Shown: positions 1 through 8,522 of the stretch, one piece after another
Position numbering within the stretch: the first letter of the stretch is position 1
Layout of the letters: every line of letters begins with the position of its first letter
NCBI RefSeq assembly: GCF_004342985.1
Contig: NZ_SMBO01000006.1
Coordinates: 310,001 to 374,000, forward strand
Length of the DNA stretch: 64,000 nt
Direction of reading: 5' to 3'
Source of the DNA: Novosphingobium sp. PhB57
Lineage (GTDB): Bacteria > Pseudomonadota > Alphaproteobacteria > Sphingomonadales > Sphingomonadaceae
Notes under the pieces: generated by a model
The model's input: only the letters and a program-made list of their open reading frames with translations
Told to the model about the DNA's origin: nothing
Database searches by the model: none
Program-made: the position numbers and the translations under genes

Positions 1-170
1 CTTTCTGGTCATCCTGCAGCCCGCGGCTTTGCCGCGTGACCTTGCGGAGTCGCCTCCGCATTTCCCTTTCTAGCGAGTTTAGAGGTCAGATTGGTGGCAG
101 GCGAGTTACGTTTCGCAAATGACAGGCGATTTCATGATGGACGACCGTTCTTCCGGGTCGAACTGAAACG

Positions 171-1589
171 TCAGGCCACTTCGTCCTGCCTGGTCGTGCT
201 GGTCCGCTGCGGGGGCTTGCCTTCCAGCGCTTTCACGAAGTCCTCGCGCCAGCGCTGGACGTCATTGTCGCGCACGGAAGCGAGCAGCTTGGCGTGGCGT
301 TTGCGGCGTTCGGCCAGCGGCATGTCGAGTGCCTTGCGAATTGTTTCCGCAACGTGCTCGATCGAGTGGGGATTGACCTGGAGTGCGTCCTTCAGCTGAT
401 GCGCGGCGCCCGCGAACTGCGAAAGGATGAGCACGCCGGGGTTCTCGGGATCCTGCGCCGCGATATATTCCTTGGCGACGAGGTTCATCCCGTCGCGCAG
501 GGGCGTGACGAGGCCGATGTCCGCCGCGCGGTAGAACCCGGCGAGCTGGTCGCGCGGATAGCCGCGGTTGACGTAGCGGATCGGCACGAAGGCGACATCG
601 GCATAAGCGCCGTTGATGTGCCCGGTCTTGCGCTCCAGGTCCTCGCGGATCTGCTGATAGCTGGCGACGTCCCCGCGCGAGGGGGGCGCGATCTGGAGCA
701 GCACGGCCTTGCCCGCATCGTCGGGATTGTCGGCCAGGAAGCGACCGAAAGCCTCGAAGCGTTCGCCAAGGCCCTTCGAATAGTCAAGTCGGTCGACGCC
801 GATCAGGATCTTGCGGCCGCGCACGCTGGACTTGAGCCGGTCGTGTGCTTCCTTGGCGCCCGGGCCGGCGGCGGATTCGGTGAATTCCGCGAAGTCGATG
901 CCGATCGGGAAGGCGCGGGCGATGATCTTGCGGCCCTGGTACTCGACGGAATTGTCGAGATTGACCTTCAGGCCCATTTCCTTCTGCACATAGTGCAGGA
1001 AGCTTTCCAGCCATTCGGTGTTCTGGAAACCGATCACGTCGTATTCCAGCATCGAGGCCACGAGGCGTTCGTGGAACGGCAGCGAAACCAGCAGGCGCGT
1101 GGGCGGCCAGGGCGTGTGGAGGAACAGGCCCATGCGGTTCTTCACGCCCTTTTCGCGCAGCTGCGAGCCGAGCGGGAGGAGGTGATAGTCGTGGACCCAG
1201 ACCAGGTCCTCGTTCTCGATCAGCGGCAGCACCGAATCGGCGAAGCGGGCATTTACCCGTTCATAGCCTTCGCCGAAATTGCGGTCGTATTCGGTCAGGT
1301 CGATGCGGTAGTGGAACAAGGGCCAGAGCGTGCGATTGGCATAACCGTTGTAGTATTCCTCGATATCCTGCGGTTCGAGGTCGATCGTGGCGGTGGTGAT
1401 GCCGTCGTTGCGCTGCATGTCGAGGTGGCCGGTGAAGTCCTCGGTCTCCTGCCCGGACCAGCCGAACCATATGCCGCCATGTTCGCGAAGTGCGGAGTTG
1501 AGCGCCACCGCGAGCCCTCCCTGCGCCCCGGCGGCCCCAGCCGCCTTGGGAACCGAGACCCGGTTCGAGATGACGATCAGTCTACCCAT
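171..1589 (-). CDS. otsA: Alpha,alpha-trehalose-phosphate synthase (UDP-forming)
   Basis: A 472-residue GT20 glycosyltransferase that makes trehalose-6-phosphate from a nucleotide-glucose donor and glucose-6-phosphate in the cytoplasm. The N-terminus reads [14 protein letters not shown], the family's donor-site strand, followed by a GG loop. The [10 protein letters not shown] segment, the [10 protein letters not shown] segment near residue 265 and the [11 protein letters not shown] segment near residue 365 are classic OtsA signatures. Length matches the family. It is last in a minus-strand unit after otsB and a GH15 hydrolase, with a gap of about 100 bases before it. Together with OtsB it completes trehalose synthesis, a stress and osmoprotectant route. 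Confidence 0.96.
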   Translation of the reverse strand: MGRLIVISNRVSVPKAAGAAGAQGGLAVALNSALREHGGIWFGWSGQETEDFTGHLDMQRNDGITTATIDLEPQDIEEYYNGYANRTLWPLFHYRIDLTEYDRNFGEGYERVNARFADSVLPLIENEDLVWVHDYHLLPLGSQLREKGVKNRMGLFLHTPWPPTRLLVSLPFHERLVASMLEYDVIGFQNTEWLESFLHYVQKEMGLKVNLDNSVEYQGRKIIARAFPIGIDFAEFTESAAGPGAKEAHDRLKSSVRGRKILIGVDRLDYSKGLGERFEAFGRFLADNPDDAGKAVLLQIAPPSRGDVASYQQIREDLERKTGHINGAYADVAFVPIRYVNRGYPRDQLAGFYRAADIGLVTPLRDGMNLVAKEYIAAQDPENPGVLILSQFAGAAHQLKDALQVNPHSIEHVAETIRKALDMPLAERRKRHAKLLASVRDNDVQRWREDFVKALEGKPPQRTSTTRQDEVA

Positions 1590-1690
1590 TTACATTCCCC
1601 TGTGACGCGTCCGCGAGCACAGAGCGGACGCGTTTTGCGGGACCGGCGAGCATTCCGCGAAATTCGCCTGAGGCAAATCTCGAAACGGAC

Positions 1691-3505
1691 TCAGCGCCAG
1701 TCCCGCCAAGACCGGGACAGTTGCCCGGCACAATTGATGATACCTACTAGCGAATAGGTCTGCGGAAAGTTCCCCCACAGCTCGCCGGTCTCGAAATCCA
1801 TGTCCTCGGAAAGCAGGCCGGAGCGGGTGCGGTGGTTGAGCATGGCCTCGAACAGGCGGCGCGCCTCTTCGTCCTGGCCGCTGCGGTGCAGCGCCTCGAT
1901 CAGCCAGAAGGTGCAGATGTTGAAGGCGGTTTCGGGCAGGCCGAAATCGTCCTCGCTATCGTAGCGCAGCATGTGTTCGCCGCGGCGCAGGGCCTTCTGC
2001 ACCGCCTGGAGCGTGGCCTGGAACCGCGGATCGTCGGCATCGACGTAGCGCAGCTCGACCATCTGCAGCAGGCTGGCGTCGAGCTGGGATCCGCCGAAGC
2101 TGGCGGCATAGTGGCCCCCGGCACCGCCATCGTCGAAGTCGGCGCCCTCGACCGCGTGCCAGGCATGTTCGTCGATGTTCTTGCGCACGGTGGCCGCACG
2201 CTCGCGCCAGATCGCGGCGCGGTCGTGCAGTTCCAGGAACTCGGCGGCATTGGCCAGGCGGTCGCAGGCGGCCCAGCTCATGACGCTGCTATACGTATGC
2301 ACGGCCGTGCGGGTGCGCAGTTCCCAAAGTCCCGCGTCGGGCTGGTCGTGAGTCTTCCAGGCCATTTCGCCCACCTGTTCCAGGCTGGCGAAATCCTCGT
2401 GCGTGGCGATGCGCAGCAGGCGCTGATCGGAAAACGCCTGGATCGCGGGCAGGACGATCTGCCCATAGCAGTCGTTCTGGACCTGGTAATATGCCGCATT
2501 GCCGATGCGCACCGGACCCATGCCGCGGTAGCCTGCCAGGTCCGGCGCTTCCCATTCGATGATCTCGCGTCCGCCGCTCACCGCATAGAGCGGCTGGATC
2601 GCGCCGCCCTCGGCATCGTCGATGATGTTGCGCAAGTAGGAGAGGTATTTCTCCAGCACGTCCAGCGCGCCCAGGTGGTTGAGGGCCTGGACCGTGTAAT
2701 AGGCGTCGCGGATCCAGCAATAGCGGTAGTCCCAATTGCGCTGGCTGCCCGGCGCTTCGGGAATCGAGGTGGTGAGCGCGGCGACGATCGCGCCGGTCTC
2801 CTCGTGCTGGCAGAGCTTGAGCGTGATCGCGGCGCGGATCACCGCGTCCTGCCAGTCCAGCGGGGTGGCCAGCCCGCGCACCCAGAGCCGCCAGTAGTCG
2901 CCGGTGTGGCGGAGCATCGATTCCAGTTCGTGCTCGATATCGCCGGTGAAGGGCTCGTCCGGCCCGAGGAAGAAGTGCTGGGTGGTTTCGAGCCGGTAGT
3001 AGCGCTCGTCCAATACGTAGCCCACCGGGGCATTGGTGGTGAGCCGCAGGGTGTTGCGCTCCACCAGGTAGCGGATGTGGTTGGAGCCGCGCGTGACGGG
3101 CGCGAGCTGCGCGCCGTAGCCGCTCATCGGCGTCAGCACCGTGCGGATGCGCGGCGAACCGCTGACCGGGCGAACGATGCGCGCATAGGCGACAGGGCGA
3201 TAGGTCCGGCTCGAGCGTTCGAACCGAGGGCAGAAGTCGATGACTTCCACCACCCCGCCGCCCGCGTCTTCCAGCCGGGTGATCAGGATCGGTGTGTTGC
3301 GCGAATAGCGCTGGGTGACCGAGACCTGGTTTTCCAGCTCGAAGCGCCAGGTGCCGGCGTCCTGCCCTTCCGCGCCGCGGAGCAAGGCGCAGAACGTGGG
3401 GTCTCCATCGACCCGGGGAACGCAGCCCCAGACGAGGGCGCCGCTGGTGTCGATCAGGCCGGAGACCTGACAATTGCCGATGGGCCAGAGTTCGAGCGAG
3501 CTCAT
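1691..3505 (-). CDS. Glycoside hydrolase family 15 protein (glucoamylase/trehalase type)
   Basis: A 604-residue cytosolic GH15 protein with no signal peptide. The N-terminal beta domain begins LELWPIGNCQVSGLIDTSG. The (alpha/alpha)6 catalytic domain carries NWDYRYCWIRDAYYTVQAL near residue 255 and LLSEDMDFETGELWGNFPQ near the C-terminus, where the family's acidic catalytic residues lie. Bacterial members hydrolyse alpha-glucosides; some act as trehalases. Its start overlaps the otsB stop by ATGA and otsA follows downstream, so trehalose or a related alpha-glucan is the likely substrate. That is inferred from neighbours; a glucoamylase role is equally possible. Confidence 0.9.
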   Translation of the reverse strand: MSSLELWPIGNCQVSGLIDTSGALVWGCVPRVDGDPTFCALLRGAEGQDAGTWRFELENQVSVTQRYSRNTPILITRLEDAGGGVVEVIDFCPRFERSSRTYRPVAYARIVRPVSGSPRIRTVLTPMSGYGAQLAPVTRGSNHIRYLVERNTLRLTTNAPVGYVLDERYYRLETTQHFFLGPDEPFTGDIEHELESMLRHTGDYWRLWVRGLATPLDWQDAVIRAAITLKLCQHEETGAIVAALTTSIPEAPGSQRNWDYRYCWIRDAYYTVQALNHLGALDVLEKYLSYLRNIIDDAEGGAIQPLYAVSGGREIIEWEAPDLAGYRGMGPVRIGNAAYYQVQNDCYGQIVLPAIQAFSDQRLLRIATHEDFASLEQVGEMAWKTHDQPDAGLWELRTRTAVHTYSSVMSWAACDRLANAAEFLELHDRAAIWRERAATVRKNIDEHAWHAVEGADFDDGGAGGHYAASFGGSQLDASLLQMVELRYVDADDPRFQATLQAVQKALRRGEHMLRYDSEDDFGLPETAFNICTFWLIEALHRSGQDEEARRLFEAMLNHRTRSGLLSEDMDFETGELWGNFPQTYSLVGIINCAGQLSRSWRDWR

Positions 3506-4398
3506 GCCGGGCTGTTCTCCCTATTCGAATGTGAAGCGTGGTCTGGCGTGGCGCCCGCGAGCCAGTCGTGCACGGCGGGTACGCCGTCCAGCCGCCAGCG
3601 GGCGAGGGTCCGGCGCATCGGCCCGACAAGAATTCCCGCGCCGCCGAGCCGGGTCACGGCCGCGAAAGCGTCTTCGTCGGTCACGTCATCGCCTGCGAAG
3701 AGCGGCCTGGCACCGGCGAACGGCGCCATTTGCATGAAACGAGCGACGGCGCTGCCCTTGTCGGAACCGGGCATCGACAGTTCGATCACCTGCTTGCCGT
3801 GCTTCAGTTTCAGGCCGAACGCCTCGCCGGTCTCGGCCGCGCAGGCGAGCAGGGCGGGCATGGCTTCGGGCCGGCGGCGGTAATGGACGGCGATGCTGAA
3901 CGGCTTCGGCTCCACCAGCAGGTCGCCGTTGGCCCGGGCAAAGTCCGAAAGGCGCTGCGCGACCACCGGGGGCAGGGGCTGGGCGAGCGGGACGACATCG
4001 CGGGTGCCCGCGGCCCGAAACTCGCCGCCATGCGATCCGGCGACCGCCACGTCGAGCGGCCCGAGCATGGCTTCCAGCGCATCGAGCGAACGCCCGGTCA
4101 CGATCGCGAAGCGTCCGTCCAGGCGCTGCGACAGGCGCGCGATCCTTTTCGGCAGGTCGGGGGGGACGATCACCCCGTCAGGATGGTCGGCAATCTCGAC
4201 GAGCGTGCCGTCGAAGTCGAGGAACAGCGCAATCGGTTCATCCGCGTCGAGGAGAGCGGGGACGACCTTGGCTTCCGTGTCGAAGGCTTCCGTGTCGAAT
4301 TCCGGGCGAAATCCGGGGGTCAGAGGAGGAGGAGGCGGCAGATCGCGCGGAATTGCGCCATGTTCCGCCAGCGATGGACTTTCGCGTGGATCGGTCAT
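3502..4398 (-). CDS. otsB: Trehalose-6-phosphate phosphatase
   Basis: A HAD-superfamily phosphatase that removes phosphate from trehalose-6-phosphate. Motif I is FLDFDGTLVEIADHP, followed by the GSHGGEFR cap segment and GDDVTDEDAFAAV as motif IV. I chose the ATG at 4398 (MTDPRESPS, 298 residues), because the reading frame upstream looks non-coding and this length suits the family. About 50 residues before motif I are proline-rich and not conserved in appearance. It is first in the otsB-GH15-otsA unit, and its stop overlaps the GH15 start. The 296-base region upstream separates it from a divergent HAD gene and probably holds both promoters. Confidence 0.93.
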   Translation of the reverse strand: MTDPRESPSLAEHGAIPRDLPPPPPLTPGFRPEFDTEAFDTEAKVVPALLDADEPIALFLDFDGTLVEIADHPDGVIVPPDLPKRIARLSQRLDGRFAIVTGRSLDALEAMLGPLDVAVAGSHGGEFRAAGTRDVVPLAQPLPPVVAQRLSDFARANGDLLVEPKPFSIAVHYRRRPEAMPALLACAAETGEAFGLKLKHGKQVIELSMPGSDKGSAVARFMQMAPFAGARPLFAGDDVTDEDAFAAVTRLGGAGILVGPMRRTLARWRLDGVPAVHDWLAGATPDHASHSNRENSPA

Positions 4399-4694
4399 TA
4401 CGTTCAGTCTTGCACCTTCGAAGGAGGATGGCCACCCCTCTTGCGGCGAAACTTGCGCCGGATCGGCCGGATGTCGCAGTGCAACGAACGGTCGTCTCCA
4501 GGGTTCCAAACCGGCCCGAGAGCGCGTCCCGAAGACGGGCGAAAACAGGTGCATTTTGGCGCCAAGAGGCTGCGGTTCATGGAATTTTCCGCACAAGTCG
4601 CAGAAATTGTCATCGTATTGGCGCAGGAACACGATTTCCTTCTCCCGCCGTTGATGGCAGGGCGCTCTCACACGCAAATGCGAAAAGGCATGGA

Positions 4695-5447
4695 ATGAAG
4701 CAGATCATCGCATTCGATCTCGACGGAACCCTGGCGCTGAGCAAGCAGCCGCTGACCGAAGAGATGGCACAGCTCATGGCCGGACTGCTGGAAGTGGCGC
4801 AAGTCGCCGTGATTTCCGGTGGCGACTGGCCCCAGTTCGACAAGCAGGTGGCCAGCCGCCTGCCCGCCCATGCCGACCGTTCGCGGCTCTGGCTGATGCC
4901 GACCAGCGGCGCCAAGCTCTACGTCCACAAGGATGAGGCCTGGACCCCGGTCTACGCCGAACTGTTCACCGACGAACAGAAGCGCGAGATTCTGGAGGCT
5001 TTCGACGCCTCGCTCGCCGCCACCGGCTTCACCCCGGAAGAAACCTGGGGCGAACGGATCGAGGATCGCGGCAGCCAGATCACCTTCTCGGCGCTTGGCC
5101 AGCAGGCCCCGCTCGAAGCCAAGGAAGTCTGGGATCCCGACTTCGCCAAGCGCAAGGTGATCCAGGCCGACCTGGTGAAGCGCCTGCCCGGCGTTTCGGT
5201 GAATCTCGGCGGCGCCACGTCGGTGGACGTCACCCAGCCCGGTGTCGACAAGGCCTGGGGCCTCAAGCGCCTGGCCGAGCACAGCGGCGTGGCCGAGGCC
5301 GACATGCTGTTCATCGGTGATGCCATCTTCCCCGGCGGCAACGACTATCCGGCGAAGGCCATGGGCCTCGACACGATCTGCGTGCGCGATGCCGGTGATA
5401 CCGCCAATGTGATCGCGGCGATCATCGCCTGCCAGAAGGCGGGCTGA
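4695..5447 (+). CDS. HAD-IIB family hydrolase, phosphomannomutase-like
   Basis: A 250-residue HAD phosphatase with motif I IIAFDLDGTLALS at the N-terminus and GDAIFPGGNDYPA near residue 215 as the acidic motif IV. The GGND signature and the layout recall eukaryotic-type phosphomannomutases and sucrose-phosphatase-like proteins of the IIB (Cof-like) group. The substrate is probably a sugar phosphate but cannot be read from sequence. It lies divergent from the trehalose unit, which is suggestive only. The ATG at 4695 was chosen because motif I then starts a few residues in, as usual. A downstream membrane gene follows after 28 bases and may be co-transcribed. Confidence 0.85.
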   Translation: MKQIIAFDLDGTLALSKQPLTEEMAQLMAGLLEVAQVAVISGGDWPQFDKQVASRLPAHADRSRLWLMPTSGAKLYVHKDEAWTPVYAELFTDEQKREILEAFDASLAATGFTPEETWGERIEDRGSQITFSALGQQAPLEAKEVWDPDFAKRKVIQADLVKRLPGVSVNLGGATSVDVTQPGVDKAWGLKRLAEHSGVAEADMLFIGDAIFPGGNDYPAKAMGLDTICVRDAGDTANVIAAIIACQKAG

Positions 5448-5475
5448 CGGCAACGCCTCCCGCGCGAACCGGCGG

Positions 5476-6033
5476 GTGCCTGCCTTCTACCTGACGCTGA
5501 TCGCGGTCCTGCTCGCCGGTTTCGGCGCGCGGGACCAGGTCACGATCGCCGGTCTTGCCGCGCGGCAGGGGCGGCGGCCGGGTGTCCTGCTGGTCGCCCT
5601 GCTGAGCGCGGCGCTCACCGCCGCCTTCGCTGCCTGGCTGGCGGGGCTGATGCTGGCGGAACTGCCGCCACCGGCGCGGGCCATATTCGCCGGCATGGCG
5701 CTCGGGCTGGCGGGACTGGAATCGCTGGTCCTCGTGCCGCGCCGCCGCCCGGCCGAGCCGACCAATTCGCTGGGCGCGCTGCTGCTGGTGCTGCTCGCCA
5801 ACCAGGCGACCGACGCGGCCCGCTTCCTGATCTTCGGCATGGGCGTGGGCATGGCGGCGCCGCTGGCTTCCGGTGCGGCCGGTGCCGTGGGCGGGGCCGT
5901 GCTGGCCGCAGCGGCCTGGGCTGGCCCTCATCTTCTCGATCTTGCCGCCTTGCGCTGGGTCCGGCGGATCGTCGGGCTTGGCCTGCTTGCGGCGGCGCTG
6001 GTTCTGTTCCTGCGGGAATTTTCGATACTCTGA
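5476..6033 (+). CDS. Small multipass membrane protein, Gdt1/UPF0016-like (degenerate)
   Basis: A 185-residue, strongly hydrophobic protein with about six membrane segments arranged as two similar halves. The first half contains GFGARDQVTIAGLA and the second LLANQATDAARFLIFGMG. These sit where Gdt1/TMEM165 cation exchangers have their E-x-G-D-K/R-T/S motifs, but the acidic residues are only partly kept, so ion transport is uncertain. The start is GTG at 5476. It follows the HAD gene closely on the same strand. I am sure it is a membrane protein and only moderately sure of the family. Confidence 0.6.
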   Translation: MPAFYLTLIAVLLAGFGARDQVTIAGLAARQGRRPGVLLVALLSAALTAAFAAWLAGLMLAELPPPARAIFAGMALGLAGLESLVLVPRRRPAEPTNSLGALLLVLLANQATDAARFLIFGMGVGMAAPLASGAAGAVGGAVLAAAAWAGPHLLDLAALRWVRRIVGLGLLAAALVLFLREFSIL

Positions 6034-6157
6034 TCGGAAATTGATCGTGAACCGGGGGTTCAATTCCGCGTTCACAAATCTACATAAGACATCGAGGGCC
6101 GGGGCCAGATCGCCAAGGCCGGCATGCAACGTCACACAGCAATTGGGGAACCACGGC

Positions 6158-6616
6158 ATGACATCCAAGGACAATTCCAGGGCCGCTCTGATCGACAGCC
6201 TGAACGGGCTGCTGGCCGACACCTTCGCGCTCTACATCAAGACGAAGAACTTCCACTGGCACGTCCGCGGCCCGCAGTTCCATGACCTGCACTTGCTGTT
6301 CGACACCCAGGCCGGTGAGATCTTTGGCCTGACCGACCTCATTGCCGAGCGCGTTCGCAAGCTGGGCGGCACCACCATGACCTCGATCGGCTCGATCGCC
6401 GCGAAAACCTCGGTCGCGAACCAGGACGATACCGGCCTGGATGCCATGGGCATGGTCAAGGAACTGTTCGAAGACAACAGCGCTTATGTCGCGGCGCTCA
6501 AGTCCACCAAGGAACTGGCCGGCGAAGCGGGCGACAACGCCACCGACGGCATTATCGACGACTGGACCGACCAGGCCGAGCAGCGCGCCTGGTTCCTGCG
6601 CGAAATTCTCGCCTGA
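6158..6616 (+). CDS. dps: Dps family DNA-binding ferritin-like protein
   Basis: A 152-residue four-helix ferritin-like protein. Dps dodecamers oxidise and store iron and coat DNA during starvation and peroxide stress. The conserved stretch KTKNFHWHVRGPQFHDLH near residue 27, followed by LFDTQAGEIFGLTDLIAER, supplies the ferroxidase-site His, Asp and Glu residues of the family. The C-terminal helix ends in QRAWFLREILA. The ATG at 6158 follows a GGGGAA ribosome site, and a hairpin terminator lies just downstream. A peroxide regulator is likely by family, but no site was recognised. Confidence 0.94.
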   Translation: MTSKDNSRAALIDSLNGLLADTFALYIKTKNFHWHVRGPQFHDLHLLFDTQAGEIFGLTDLIAERVRKLGGTTMTSIGSIAAKTSVANQDDTGLDAMGMVKELFEDNSAYVAALKSTKELAGEAGDNATDGIIDDWTDQAEQRAWFLREILA

Positions 6617-6625
6617 CAGGAATGA

Positions 6626-6656
6626 GGGGCCACCCGCCTGCGGGCTGGCCCTTTCC
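6626..6656 (+). terminator. Rho-independent terminator after dps
   Basis: A GC-rich hairpin begins ten bases after the dps stop. Its arms GGGGCCA-CCCGC and GCGGG-C-TGGCCC are followed by a short CTTTCC run. The T-run is weak, so efficiency is uncertain. Confidence 0.55.
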
Positions 6657-6813
6657 GGCGCGGAAACGCCGTCCCTTTGCGGGTCCGTTCCGGAAGCAGG
6701 ATGGCGTCGCTCCCCACCGGGGGCGGCGCCGTTCGCGTTTACAGGTTCGGCCGCCGGGGGCTGGACGCAAGCTCCCTCTCGCGCAATCGGCAAAACCGGC
6801 TTAAGCAACGCGG

Positions 6814-7434
6814 ATGCCGAAACTCGAAATCATCGAAGGCGCCGACGATGGCGCCATCGCCGCCTGGTTTGCCGAGCGCCTCAGGGCCGCGCTGGCGACC
6901 AGCCCGGACGACATCGCGATCACCGTCCCCGGCGGCTCCACCCCGTTCCCGATCTTCGACCGGCTGGCGGCGATGGACCTGCCCTGGCACCGCATCGCGG
7001 TCTGGCCGGGAGACGACCGCATCGTCGACGAGGATCATGCCGCCAGCAATGTCGGCAAGATCCGCGCCCGCCTGGAGCCGGTCGGCGCAAGGATCGTGCC
7101 GCTGGCCGAAGAGGCTCAGCCGCCGCACTTTGCCATCGCCTGGCTGGGCATGGGCGGGGACGGGCACATCGCTTCGCTCTTTCCCAACACGGACCCGCAG
7201 GTCGACGATCCCCACGCGGTCCGCCGGATCACCCCCGACCCGCTGCCGCCCGAAGCACCGTTCGACCGCCTGAGCCTGACGATCCCGGCGCTGACCGACA
7301 GCGACGAGATCGTCTTCGTGATCCGCGGTGCCGACAAGCGCGCCGTGTTCGACGCCGCGATCCAGGGCGAGCATGACCTGCCCGTCGCCCGGCTGCTGCG
7401 CGCGGCCCGGCACAAGGTGACCTGCTTCTGCTGA
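6814..7434 (+). CDS. pgl: 6-phosphogluconolactonase
   Basis: A 206-residue protein of the glucosamine-6-phosphate isomerase/6-phosphogluconolactonase family. It hydrolyses 6-phosphogluconolactone in the oxidative pentose phosphate and Entner-Doudoroff routes. Seen motifs are VPGGSTPFPIFDRL near residue 38, the WPGDDRIV segment, and WLGMGGDGHIASLFPNTDP near residue 110, the family active-site loop. Length is slightly shorter than the typical 230-250 residues. A Nudix gene follows immediately. Sphingomonads rely on the Entner-Doudoroff route, so central sugar catabolism is the expected role. Confidence 0.9.
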   Translation: MPKLEIIEGADDGAIAAWFAERLRAALATSPDDIAITVPGGSTPFPIFDRLAAMDLPWHRIAVWPGDDRIVDEDHAASNVGKIRARLEPVGARIVPLAEEAQPPHFAIAWLGMGGDGHIASLFPNTDPQVDDPHAVRRITPDPLPPEAPFDRLSLTIPALTDSDEIVFVIRGADKRAVFDAAIQGEHDLPVARLLRAARHKVTCFC

Positions 7435-7508
7435 ACGGCCTGCTGAACCTGCTCCCGGCGCCGCTGCACCGGACGCTCTACCGCCTGGCCCACTGGGGCC
7501 GCAGGCAG

Positions 7509-7913
7509 GTGTGGCGGGTGCGGCGCCCGCGTCTCGACGGGGTGCGGGTGCTCGCGCTCGATGCCCGGGGACAGGTGCTGCTGGTGCGACATTCCTACGG
7601 TTCGGGCAAATGGATGCCGCCGGGCGGCGGTCTCAACCGGGGCGAGGAGGCGGTCACGGCGGCGCGGCGCGAATTGCTGGAGGAAACCGGCTGCACGCTG
7701 GCCGATGCGCGGCTGCTCATGGTCGCCACCGAGGACCTCGTGGGCGCGAGCAATCACGTCCACATCGTCGCGGGCCGGACGCAGGACAGCCCGCATGTCG
7801 ATGGCCGCGAGATCGTCGAGGCCCGTTTCTTCGCCCTCGATGCCTTGCCGTCACGGATGGCGGCGCGGCTTCCGGGCGAATTGCAGTTGTGGGTGTCCGA
7901 ATATGCGCGATGA
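7509..7913 (+). CDS. Nudix hydrolase
   Basis: A Nudix-fold pyrophosphohydrolase of at least 134 residues. The Nudix box is complete: GGGLNRGEEAVTAARRELLEETG, split here as GGGLNRGEEAVTAA then RRELLEETG, giving the G-x5-E-x7-REUxEExG metal site near residues 39-61. The substrate is unknown. The listed GTG start leaves little sequence before the fold. Protein-like sequence (LPAPLHRTLYRLAHWG) continues upstream in frame to the pgl stop without ATG, GTG or TTG, so the true start may be a CTG or lie within pgl. The 3' end overlaps the next gene by 11 bases. Confidence 0.85.
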   Translation: MWRVRRPRLDGVRVLALDARGQVLLVRHSYGSGKWMPPGGGLNRGEEAVTAARRELLEETGCTLADARLLMVATEDLVGASNHVHIVAGRTQDSPHVDGREIVEARFFALDALPSRMAARLPGELQLWVSEYAR

Positions 7914-8451
7914 CCGGGTGGAGGGCGCCGAGGCTGCGCCGATCGGCCTCGAAACGGAGCGCCTCCTGCTGAGACGCCCGATCCGCTCCGATTTCGAGCC
8001 GATGCGCCAGATGTTCTGCGATCCGCAGGTCGTTACCCATATCGGCGGATCTCCGCTTTGCCGTGCCGAGGCCTGGGCGCGGTTCCAGCGCGATGTCGGG
8101 CACTGGACGCTCGAAGGCTTCGGCCAGTTCACGGTGCTGGAGAAGGCGTCGGGCCGTTATGTCGGCAAGCTCGGCCATGCCCGCTTCATGCGCGACTTGG
8201 GCGCGCGGGCGGAAACCGAGGTGGAAATGACATGGACCCTGGCCTCCGGGTTCCACGGGCAGGGCTATGCCGCCGAGGCCGGCCGCGCGGCGCTTGAATG
8301 GTTCGATGCGCACGGGGCGCGGCGCACGGCTTGCATCGTCGCGGAAGCGAATCTGGCGTCGCTGAAGCTGGCGGAAAAGCTGGGCTACCGCGAGGTCGAC
8401 CGGCTGACGGGCGCCAGTGGCGCGCGGGTCGTGCTGGTGCGCGAGGGGTGA
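7903..8451 (+). CDS. GNAT family N-acetyltransferase (RimJ/RimL type)
   Basis: A 182-residue acetyltransferase. The N-terminus LETERLLLRRPIRSDFEPM is typical of the RimJ/RimL-like GNAT_3 branch. The acetyl-CoA loop is in the region GFHGQGYAAEAGRAALEW near residue 110, and NLASLKLAEKLGYRE is the C-terminal signature. The acceptor could be a protein N-terminus or a small amine and is not known. It overlaps the Nudix gene by 11 bases, so the two are probably translated from one message. The short repetitive GGGG-rich stretch after the stop encodes nothing recognisable. Confidence 0.87.
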   Translation: MRDDRVEGAEAAPIGLETERLLLRRPIRSDFEPMRQMFCDPQVVTHIGGSPLCRAEAWARFQRDVGHWTLEGFGQFTVLEKASGRYVGKLGHARFMRDLGARAETEVEMTWTLASGFHGQGYAAEAGRAALEWFDAHGARRTACIVAEANLASLKLAEKLGYREVDRLTGASGARVVLVREG

Positions 8452-8522
8452 CGGGGGGCGGGTTGATGGGGGAGGGGGTGACGGGGGGCCGGGACGACCG
8501 TCCGGCCGGATCGCCTCTTCTG

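Noticed and set aside
1-170. Possible gene at the left edge
   Set aside because: No frame shows protein-like sequence; the stretch is the 3' flank of otsA and nothing could be supported.
294-1757. Long plus-strand open frame of 487 codons
   Set aside because: It is antisense to otsA, which has complete family motifs. High GC commonly opens such shadow frames, and its translation has no domain.
1832-3883. 683-codon plus-strand frame
   Set aside because: Antisense to the GH15 and otsB genes; arginine- and histidine-rich translation with no motif.
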